Made by a program: the position numbers and the translations under genes | The notes under the pieces: model-generated | The model's database searches: none | What the model saw: the letters and a program-made list of their open reading frames with translations, nothing else | Told to the model about the DNA's origin: nothing | Shown: one piece after another, positions 46,616-59,342 of the stretch | How the letters are laid out: the number at the start of each line of letters is the position of its first letter | How positions within the stretch are numbered: the first letter of the stretch is position 1 | NCBI RefSeq assembly: GCF_019391655.1 | Contig: NZ_JAHXPQ010000002.1 | Location: 186,001-250,000 of the forward strand | Direction of reading: 5' to 3' | Source of the DNA: Mucilaginibacter rivuli | GTDB lineage: Bacteria; Bacteroidota; Bacteroidia; Sphingobacteriales; Sphingobacteriaceae | DNA length: 64,000 bases

Positions 46616-48789
46616 ATGAAGAAGATTTTTTACTTTTTATTAGCGCTTGGTTTGGTTGGGACTGACCTCGCATCCGCACAAGCGCCAAAACAAGCCACAT
46701 GGATATATTATCCCGGAGATTTTGAGGTTTGGGCCAGTAACCGCATGCAAAACCGCCGTACAGACCGTGGCGCGTTTTTACCTGTATTGTGGAAAATGGA
46801 CAGCCATTATGTACTGGTAGAGTTTCACCGGGATTTTGATGTTCCTGCCACTGAAGAACTGAAACTACACGTGGAAGGCATTTATAATGTGAAGATTGAT
46901 GGCAAAGCTTTTGTGGGCTATCCGAAAAGTATTACCATGCCTGCCGGCCACCATACGCTAAGCCTCAAGGTATATTGCCAGGATAGGGTGCCTGCCGTTT
47001 TTGTACAAGGCAAAACCGTGGTAACTGATGCCTCGTGGCTGGTTACTTTTGAGGATAAGGAATGGATTGACGCTACAGGCAAGGTATCCGATAAATCGGG
47101 AACGAGTTACCTCAATGCCGGTGCCTGGAACTTTAACAACCCCTTATCGCCACCATCAAAATACAAACTACCTACCGAGCCGGTGAAGGCGGTAAAAACG
47201 GATAAAACTGCAAAGTCATTCTTTTTAGATTTTGGTAAAGAAACCTTTGGCTTTGTAAAACTGCATGGTTTAAAAGGCAAAGGAATGCTGCATATTTACT
47301 ATGGAGAATCGAAAGAAGAAGCGATGTCGGCAGAACATTGCGAAACGTTGGATGAACTTACAATTAACGAGCCTGCCAAAAAGGACAGCGTGATGGAGTT
47401 ATCCAAAGCTTTCCGCTATGTGAACGTACAGTTTGATGGCGACGTAAAGGTTGATGATGTTTCGATGCTTTTTGAATACGCTCCGCTGAATGAACGCGGC
47501 AGCTTTAAATGCTCGGATAATGAGTTGAACAAGATATACGATATATCGAAATACACGCTCCACTTAGCAACCCGGGAGTTTTTTATCGATGGGATAAAAA
47601 GGGACAGATGGGTATGGTCGGGTGATGCTTATCAAAGCTATCTGATGAATTACTATTCGTTCTTCGACTCGCCTACAGTGAGCCGTACCATGCTGGCCCT
47701 GCGCGGTAAAGACCCTGTAACCAGCCATATCAACACCATTATGGATTATACCTTTTACTGGTTTTTGGGTATCTATGATTATTACCAGTATACCGGAGAT
47801 AAAACTTTTATCAAGCAGTTTTACCCGCGCATGCAAAGCCTGATGGATTACTGCCTTAGTCGTCGCGATAAAGACGGCCTGATGGTTGGCCTTGCCGGCG
47901 ATTGGGTGTTTATTGACTGGGCCGATGGCCTGAGCAAAAAAGGCGAGGTAAGCTTTGAACAAATGCTGCTGTGCCGGAGTTTAGAAACTATGGCCCTGTG
48001 CGCGAAAGAAAACAACAATGCCGAAGACGCGGCTAAATATGGTGCATTGGCCGCTGATTTGAAAACCAAAATATTTAGCCTGTACTGGAATGATCAAAAA
48101 CACGCGCTGGTACATAGCAGGGTTGATGGTAAACAAACAGATAATGTTACCCGCTATTCCAACATGTTCGGTATATTTTTTAATTACTTTACCGAGCAGC
48201 AAAAACAGGATGTAAAGCAAAATGTATTGCTGAATGATAACATTCAAAAAATAACTACCCCCTACATGCGCTTTTACGAGTTGGAAGCATTATGTGCCAT
48301 GGGCGAACAGGGTTATGTATTAAAGCAAATGAAAGACTACTGGGGCGGCATGTTAAAGCTGGGTGCTACCTCATTTTGGGAAGAGTATAATCCTACCAAA
48401 AGTGGAGCCGATGTTTATGCCATGTACGGCAGGCCTTTCGGTAAAAGTTTGTGCCATGCCTGGGGTGCCAGCCCGATTTACCTGTTGGGTAAGTACTACA
48501 TTGGCGTAAAGCCATTATCGGCGGGCTATAGCACTTACAGCATTGAGCCAAATTTGGGCGGCCTGCAGTGGATGCAGGGCAGCGTACCAACACCAAACGG
48601 CAATATTGATGTGTATTGCAGCACTACCCAAATTAAAGTAAAAGGTGATGTAGGTACAGGCACTTTGCGCTTTAGCAGCAAAACCACTCCTAAGGCAGAT
48701 AATGGGACTGTTAAAAGCGTTGGTAACGGCGTTTACGAATTGGAAATAGCCAAAGGAACAGCATATACCGTAACATACTCAGGCAAATA

Positions 48790-48790
<1 letters not shown>
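46616..48790 (+). CDS. GH78 alpha-L-rhamnosidase (third of three)
   Basis: A 724-residue secreted rhamnosidase, the shortest of the three, with signal peptide ending SAQ at about 22. It lacks the large N-terminal fibronectin part of the other two. The catalytic signature DGIKRDRWVWSGD begins at residue 325, in place of the DCPxRxER form, and GATSFWEEYNP near 582 fits the general-base region. The divergent signature suggests another subgroup and another linkage. The stop shares one base with the dehydratase start, so rhamnose release is coupled to the sugar-acid enzyme. Confidence 0.88.
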
Positions 48791-53176
<4,386 letters not shown>

Positions 53177-53177
53177 T

Positions 53178-56100
53178 ATGCGTTTTTTTGTACAATATTT
53201 TTCCCGGCCTGTAAAGGTTATTTTAGTAGTAATGCTCTGCTTCTTTGTGGTTTTTGGTGCTGTTGCACAGCATAAAAAACCAAAGAAAAAATCAAGCAGT
53301 TCAAGTTCGTCGCATAAGTCGGGTTCTTCTCATAAATCAAGTTCGAGCCATAAGTCCAAATCATCGGGCAGCAGCAAAAGCAAAAAAAGTAAGAGCAGTT
53401 CCAGGAGCAGCAAATCATCCAAAGGAAAAAAATCTAAACATAGTCGTGGGCGCAGCAGGCACCATTACCGCTCCTTTAACGATGAGCCGGACGAAAATAC
53501 TTATGTACCTATCCAGCCCGTAACCGATCATTCGGAAATGCGTGAAACCTTTATTCATCCGCCCGAAGCGGCTAAACCATGGGTGTTTTGGTATTGGAAC
53601 AAAGGTGCTATCAGTCGCGAAGGGATAACGCTTGATTTGCAAGCCATGAAGGATGCAGGCATAGGCGGAGCATATTTAATGACGATAAAAGGGGCAGATA
53701 ACCCGCCTTTGATGAACCCGCCTGTTGAAACACTCAGCCCGCAATGGTGGCAAATGGTAAAATTTGCCATGAGCGAAGCCGACAGGTTAGGCGTAAAGAT
53801 AGCCATGCATGATGCGGATGGCTTTGCAGTAGCAGGTGGCCCGTGGATAACACCGGAGCTGTCCATGCAGAAACTAACCTGGAGCAAAACCATAGTACAT
53901 GGCGGGCGACAGGTTGCCGATACCCTGGCTTTACCGCCAACAAACGAAGGTTATTACCGTGATGTGGCGGTGTATGCTTATCCGCTTAAAGCGGGAGAGG
54001 ATGCTACTTCCGAAAATACAGCCGTTACGGTGAGTACAAACAAAAGGGGCGAGAGTCCGCAATACCTTGCCCAAAAAGGCAATAAAAAAAGCTTTGGCAG
54101 TGATACGGCCTGCTTTATACAATATTCCTTTGCACTGCCTTTTACCTGCCGTTCAATCACCATCCACACCAATGGGAATAATTATGAGGCGCAACGCCTG
54201 GCCTTACAGATCAGTTATGATGGCGTACACTTTATCCCGTATGCTAAGCTTGAGGCTCCGCGTTCGGGATGGCAGGATGGCGATGCGCCAAATACTTATG
54301 CCATTACACCTGTATCGGCAAAGTTTTTCAGGTTTATTTATGAGAAGCCGGGTACAGAACCGGGCAGCGAAGATTTGGAATCGGCAAAATGGAAACCGAA
54401 CCTGAAAATACAAGGCATCACTTTATACAGCGCGCCACAAATTAACCAATACGAAGGTAAGAACGGCGAAGTATGGCGCGTGGGCACTAAAACTACCAAA
54501 GCGCAAATACCCAATAATGAGTGTGTGCAGATGGACGAACTAACTGACATTACCCGCTTTATGGATGCCCGTGGCCGTTTGAATTGGAACGCCCCTTACG
54601 GCGATTGGGTGGTATTGCGCATGGGCCACACATCAACCGGGCATAAAAATGAAACAGGTGGTGCGGGCAAAGGTTTAGAGTGCGATAAGTTTAACCCCGA
54701 TGCGGTAAAACTACAATTTAATAGCTGGTATGCCGAAGCGATACGTCAGGCAGGGCCTGATCTGGCGGCACGTGTGCTCAAAATATTTCACGTTGATAGC
54801 TGGGAGGCGGGTAGCCAGAACTGGACACCGATGTTCAGGCAAGAGTTTGCCAAACGTCGTGGGTACGATCCAACACCGTATTTGCCTGCGATGGCGGGGG
54901 TGCCTTTAGAAAGCGTAGAATTATCCGAAAGGTTTTTGCACGATGTGAGGCAAACGATATCAGAATTGCTGGTAGATAATTTCTTTCACATTATGGCCGG
55001 TTTGGCGCATGAAAAAGGCGCTGTTTTTAGTGCTGAAAGCGTTGCCCCAACCATGCTGAGCGATGGTATGCTGCATTTTAAAGAAGCTGATATACCCATG
55101 GGCGAGTTTTGGCTGCGCAGCCCTACGCATGATAAGCCAAATGATATTTTAGACGCTATTTCGGGCGGACATATTTATGGTAAACCATTGATACAAGCCG
55201 AGGCTTTTACCGAAGTACGTATGGCATGGGACGAATATCCCGGTGCATTGAAAACGTTGGCCGACCGCAATTTTGCCCTCGGTATTAACCGTTTTGTGCT
55301 GCATGTGTTTAACCACAACCCATGGCCTGACCGCAAACCCGGGATGACGCTGGATGGGGTAGGCTTGTTCTTTCAACCCGGCCAAACCTGGTGGAAGCCC
55401 GGCAAGGCGTTTATTGATTATTTGGCCCGTTGCCAAACGCTGCTGCAATTGGGCAAGCCTGTTACCGATATCGCGGTATTTAGCGGCGAAGAATTGCCAA
55501 GCCGTGCTGTATTGCCCGACAGGTTGGTGAATACCATGCCCGGCATATTTGGTGCCGATGCTGTGGCAACTGAAACCAAACGGTTACAGAATGAGGGTGA
55601 ACCGATGCGTGTAATACCGGATGGTGTAACATCATCTGCAAATATGGCGGATGCCGAAAACTGGGTGAACCCTTTGCGGGGATATGCATATGATTCGTTC
55701 AATACTGACGCCTTGTTGCGATTAGCTACAGTGAAGGATGGCCGTATTGTATTGCCGGGTGGCGCAAGTTATAAGTTGCTGGTGTTGCCGGGCGCAGGCA
55801 AAATGACGCCAAATGGAGATGTAATGTCGAAAGAAGTTTTAGCTAAAGTTCAGCAATTAGTAAACGACGGCGCTACTGTATTGGTAAATGGCGTTAAGCT
55901 GCAGGCATCGCTGCAAAGCAACCGCATCATTAAAGCGCCTTTTAACGAAGAAACATTCAGTAGTTTAGGTTTGGAACGTGATGTGATCGTTACCGATACG
56001 CTGCAACAATACGCCAAAGATATTGCCTGGACACATCGTGTTACAACGGATGGTACTGATATTTACTTTATAGCCAATCAGCAGGATAACCAACGTATTA

Positions 56101-56801
56101 TCAACCTGTCGTTACGCGTAGCCAACAAAGTGCCCGAAATGTGGGATGCTGTAACAGGCGAAACTTACCAGGCCAGCGGTTGGACGAATGAGGGCGGGCG
56201 CACCAGTTTAACCATCCGCCTTGAGCACAATGGTTCATACTTTATTGTATTACGTAACCCTGCGCACAGCGAATCGAGGAGGGGCAGGAACTGGTCGGAG
56301 TTTAAAACGGTACGTTCCTTAGATGGCGTGTGGTCCGTTCAGTTCGATCCTGCATTTGGCGGCCCTGCCGAGCCTGTTTTATTTACACGGTTGACGGATT
56401 GGAGCAAGAGCGATATCCCATCCATAAAATATTATTCGGGCACGGCAGATTATATGCAAACCGTAAAATGGAACAGTAACCTGGTTGCGCACCGCAAGCT
56501 ATGGCTCGACCTGGGCGCTTTCGCGAATATTGCCAGCGTAACTATAAATGGTGTTTTTTGTGGTACGGCCTGGTCGCCGCCATATATGGTAGATATCACC
56601 GGGGCGCTGCATAACGGCTACAATAAGGTGCATGTTGAAGTAACCAACACCTGGCATAACCGACTGATAAAAGACCATACGTTGCCCGAAGATAAACGGG
56701 TTACAAATACCACAGCCCCTTTCAGGTTAGAGGGCAAACCTTTAATACCCGCAGGTTTGTTTGGCCCGGTGAGGGTAGTTGAAATAGATAAAAATAATTG
56801 A
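53178..56801 (+). CDS. GH106 alpha-L-rhamnosidase with a basic Ser/Lys/His tether
   Basis: A 1207-residue secreted enzyme of the GH106 type, with PWVFWYWNKGAISREGITLDLQAM near 145, ADRLGVKIAMHDADGFAVAGGP and FHVDSWEAGSQNW. GH106 was shown to remove rhamnose in RG-II degradation. I start at 53178, two bases after the previous stop; an in-frame ATG 36 bases earlier sits inside the GH2 gene and would spoil the signal peptide, which ends VAQ at about 31. Residues 32-97 are only Ser, Lys, His, Arg, Gly, Pro and a few others, strongly basic. A C-terminal sandwich is present after the catalytic part (DGVWSVQFDPAFGGP). Confidence 0.87.
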   Translation: MRFFVQYFSRPVKVILVVMLCFFVVFGAVAQHKKPKKKSSSSSSSHKSGSSHKSSSSHKSKSSGSSKSKKSKSSSRSSKSSKGKKSKHSRGRSRHHYRSFNDEPDENTYVPIQPVTDHSEMRETFIHPPEAAKPWVFWYWNKGAISREGITLDLQAMKDAGIGGAYLMTIKGADNPPLMNPPVETLSPQWWQMVKFAMSEADRLGVKIAMHDADGFAVAGGPWITPELSMQKLTWSKTIVHGGRQVADTLALPPTNEGYYRDVAVYAYPLKAGEDATSENTAVTVSTNKRGESPQYLAQKGNKKSFGSDTACFIQYSFALPFTCRSITIHTNGNNYEAQRLALQISYDGVHFIPYAKLEAPRSGWQDGDAPNTYAITPVSAKFFRFIYEKPGTEPGSEDLESAKWKPNLKIQGITLYSAPQINQYEGKNGEVWRVGTKTTKAQIPNNECVQMDELTDITRFMDARGRLNWNAPYGDWVVLRMGHTSTGHKNETGGAGKGLECDKFNPDAVKLQFNSWYAEAIRQAGPDLAARVLKIFHVDSWEAGSQNWTPMFRQEFAKRRGYDPTPYLPAMAGVPLESVELSERFLHDVRQTISELLVDNFFHIMAGLAHEKGAVFSAESVAPTMLSDGMLHFKEADIPMGEFWLRSPTHDKPNDILDAISGGHIYGKPLIQAEAFTEVRMAWDEYPGALKTLADRNFALGINRFVLHVFNHNPWPDRKPGMTLDGVGLFFQPGQTWWKPGKAFIDYLARCQTLLQLGKPVTDIAVFSGEELPSRAVLPDRLVNTMPGIFGADAVATETKRLQNEGEPMRVIPDGVTSSANMADAENWVNPLRGYAYDSFNTDALLRLATVKDGRIVLPGGASYKLLVLPGAGKMTPNGDVMSKEVLAKVQQLVNDGATVLVNGVKLQASLQSNRIIKAPFNEETFSSLGLERDVIVTDTLQQYAKDIAWTHRVTTDGTDIYFIANQQDNQRIINLSLRVANKVPEMWDAVTGETYQASGWTNEGGRTSLTIRLEHNGSYFIVLRNPAHSESRRGRNWSEFKTVRSLDGVWSVQFDPAFGGPAEPVLFTRLTDWSKSDIPSIKYYSGTADYMQTVKWNSNLVAHRKLWLDLGAFANIASVTINGVFCGTAWSPPYMVDITGALHNGYNKVHVEVTNTWHNRLIKDHTLPEDKRVTNTTAPFRLEGKPLIPAGLFGPVRVVEIDKNN
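53271..53468 (+). repeat. low-complexity AGC/AAA-rich coding tract (basic Ser/Lys/His linker)
   Basis: Imperfect repeats of Ser-Ser-His-Lys-Ser codons give a 66-residue linker of the GH106 protein. At DNA level it is a degenerate repeat of AGTTCAAG/AAATCA-type words, prone to slippage. It lies between the signal peptide and the first catalytic strand. Confidence 0.75.
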
Positions 56802-56802
56802 C

Positions 56803-58845
56803 ATGAATACAAGCTTCAAAATGTTTTTGGCAGCAGGTTTTGCCCTGTTGCTGAACAACCAGAACACCTCTGCGCAAAGCAATAGCCTGGTAAATACCTC
56901 GCAAAGCCCGTATGCTAAGCTGAGCGGCTTAAATATGGACAACGTGCAATGGACACAAGGCTTTTGGGCAGAACGTTTTAAGGCTTGTCGCGATTCGATG
57001 ATACCGCACCTGTGGAATGTATATACCGACCCTAAACAGGGGCACGCCACGCAAAACTTTGCTTCGGCGGCCGGTTTGGATACTGCTTCGCATGTTGGGC
57101 CGCCGTTCCAGGATGGTGATTTTTATAAGCTGATGGAAGCCATGACGGCCATTTATGCTGTGAATAAAGACCCTAAGCTTGGCGCCGAACTGGATAAAAC
57201 CATCGCGCTGATAGGTAAGGCGCAGCGTAAAGATGGCTATATCCATACACCAACATTAATTGATGAACATAAAAATCCCGACAAGGCAAAAGCTTTTGAA
57301 GACAGGTTAAATTTTGAAACTTACAACCTGGGCCACCTGATGACGGCGGCCTGCATCCATTACCGGGTTACGGGTAAAAAGGATTTTCTGAACATCGCCA
57401 TTAAGGCTACTGATTACCTGTACAGATTTTATAAAACAGCTTCGCCGGAGTTGGCGAGGAACGCCATTTGCCCATCGCATTATATGGGTGTGGTAGAGAT
57501 GTACCGTACAACTAAAGATCCCAAATACCTGGAGCTGGCCAAAAACCTGATCGACATACGTGGATTGATGAAAGACGGCACAGATGATAACCAGGACAGG
57601 ATACCTTTCCGCCAGCAAACCGCTGCGATGGGGCATGCTGTGAGGGCCAATTACCTGTACGCGGGGGCTGCAGATGTTTTTGCTGAGACCGGCGATACTT
57701 CGCTTACGCATACCCTTAACTTGGTTTGGAACGATGTAGTGAACCGCAAAATGTATATTACAGGAGGCTGTGGCGCGGTTTACGACGGCGTTTCGCCGGA
57801 TGGTACATCGTACCTATTGAAAGACGTGCAGCAGGTGCACCAGGCTTACGGTCGTGATTTTCAATTGCCCAACTTTACTGCGCATAATGAAACCTGCGCC
57901 AGCGTGGGCAATGTGTTATGGAACTGGCGTATGCTGCAATTAACAGGCGATGCCAAGTATGCTGATATTATGGAACTGACTTTGTATAATGGGATGCTTT
58001 CGGGTATTAGCCTTAGCGGGACTAAATATTTGTATACCAACCCCTTGAGCGTATCGGATGATATGCCTTTCCAGCAACGCTGGTCGAAGGATAGGGTGAG
58101 TTATATTGGCTACTCGGATTGCTGTCCGCCGAATGTGGTACGTACCATTGCCGAGCTGGGTAGCTATGTTTATAGCCTGTCGGACAGGGGAATATGGTTT
58201 AACCTGTATGGGGGCAATAACCTCGCTACCACGCTAAAGAATGGCAGTCCATTAAAGATAAGCGAGCAAACAGATTACCCATGGAACGGGCAAATTAAGT
58301 TTACGGTAAACGAGGCCCCTGAATCTGTGTTCTCGATGTTTTTCAGGATACCGGGCTGGTGTAAAGAGGCTAAATTGAATATAAACGGCAAACCCGCAGG
58401 ATTGGTAACCTTAACGCCCGGAACTTACGCCGAACTGCGCCGCAAATGGAGCACCGGCGACCAGGTAGAACTAAACCTTGCCATGCCGGTAAACCTGATT
58501 GAAGCCAATCCGTTGGTTGAAGAAACCCGTAACCAAATAGCCGTAAAACGCGGCCCGATGGTATATTGTGTGGAATCGGCAGGGATACCAAAAGGCGCTA
58601 AGGTGCTGGGCTTGTCGCTCTCAGAAAATGTTGACCTGAAGCCGGAGAAGATAGTTATTGCGAATAGTAATTTGGTGGGATTGAATGGCAAAGCCACCGT
58701 TAAAAATACGGTTTGGAAAAATCAGCTTTACAGGGATGTGAACAGCAAAGATGTAAGCACAGTGAATGTGCAACTGATCCCTTATTTTGCCTGGGGTAAC
58801 AGGGGGCATGTGGAGATGGAAACGTGGATACCGGTGAGCAAGTGA
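56803..58845 (+). CDS. GH127 family glycosidase (DUF1680 type)
   Basis: A secreted 680-residue (alpha/alpha)6 enzyme with a signal peptide ending SAQ at about 25. The zinc-thiolate site is complete: Glu363 and Cys365 (ETCAS) plus Cys440 and Cys441 (DCCPPN), with spacing close to that of Bifidobacterium HypBA1, where the second-to-last Cys is the nucleophile. Members cleave beta-L-arabinofuranose linkages, and a GH127 in Bacteroides cleaves aceric acid in RG-II. Given the rest of the locus either is possible. It is the last gene of the operon; no hairpin-T terminator directly follows. Confidence 0.93.
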   Translation: MNTSFKMFLAAGFALLLNNQNTSAQSNSLVNTSQSPYAKLSGLNMDNVQWTQGFWAERFKACRDSMIPHLWNVYTDPKQGHATQNFASAAGLDTASHVGPPFQDGDFYKLMEAMTAIYAVNKDPKLGAELDKTIALIGKAQRKDGYIHTPTLIDEHKNPDKAKAFEDRLNFETYNLGHLMTAACIHYRVTGKKDFLNIAIKATDYLYRFYKTASPELARNAICPSHYMGVVEMYRTTKDPKYLELAKNLIDIRGLMKDGTDDNQDRIPFRQQTAAMGHAVRANYLYAGAADVFAETGDTSLTHTLNLVWNDVVNRKMYITGGCGAVYDGVSPDGTSYLLKDVQQVHQAYGRDFQLPNFTAHNETCASVGNVLWNWRMLQLTGDAKYADIMELTLYNGMLSGISLSGTKYLYTNPLSVSDDMPFQQRWSKDRVSYIGYSDCCPPNVVRTIAELGSYVYSLSDRGIWFNLYGGNNLATTLKNGSPLKISEQTDYPWNGQIKFTVNEAPESVFSMFFRIPGWCKEAKLNINGKPAGLVTLTPGTYAELRRKWSTGDQVELNLAMPVNLIEANPLVEETRNQIAVKRGPMVYCVESAGIPKGAKVLGLSLSENVDLKPEKIVIANSNLVGLNGKATVKNTVWKNQLYRDVNSKDVSTVNVQLIPYFAWGNRGHVEMETWIPVSK

Positions 58846-59342
58846 TGTAAGATGGGAGAGGTAAGATGTGAGCTTGATTTGACTTGAGAATGCCGCGGAA
58901 AATTCGTACATTGTATGGATTAAAGGATGGGGAGCAAATGAGAGGAAATAAATCTTACTTTTCCGCCTTGCTACCTATCGTCGTGGTCACAAGCGTGACG
59001 CTTGCGCCAGCGAAAGGATTAATTTAAGATCCTCATAAATCCCTGGGTGTTTTTTCGCGTCATTGCGAGGCACGAAGCAATCTTCGATAGAAAGGTATGC
59101 GATAGGCGTTAAGCGTTATGTCTGGCGTGAATGTAATGTTTAGGATTGCTTCGTGCCTCGCAAAGACGTGTTGATAAAACACCCATAAATACCCTTGTTT
59201 TGGCTTAAGTGGTACACTGACGTAAATGAAGGTAAAAATATCAAATTGGTAAAATTTGGTGTAGAATTTAATTGAAAATACCCAAGAATACCCAAGGATA
59301 CCCATCATTTTCAGGATTTGTATTGCGAAAATGGCAAAATAG
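58846..59342. other. convergent intergenic region built from repeats
   Basis: No gene is visible between the GH127 stop and the DUF5703-like stop. It holds an imperfect TAAGATG-type direct repeat just after the GH127 stop, an odd palindrome CAAGCGTGACGCTTG at 58990-59004, a large inverted-repeat element at 59044-59185 and a tandem decamer (AATACCCAAG-like, three units) at about 59277-59305. Neither operon shows a simple hairpin-T terminator, so the inverted repeat may serve. Confidence 0.6.
59044..59185. repeat. MITE-like inverted-repeat element
   Basis: The 142-base element ends in a perfect 10-base pair (TGGGTGTTTT at 59044-59053, AAAACACCCA at 59176-59185). Inside, a 25-base arm (59058-59082, with GCGAGGCACGAAGCAATC) is repeated inverted at 59144-59168 with one mismatch. 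The 61-base centre has no reading frame. It resembles non-autonomous miniature elements, and from memory the core is dispersed in Bacteroidota genomes. No target-site duplication is obvious. Confidence 0.75.

Noticed and set aside
59277..59305. Three-unit tandem decamer as a regulatory iteron
   Set aside because: Too few units and located between convergent 3' ends, so no regulatory role is suggested.
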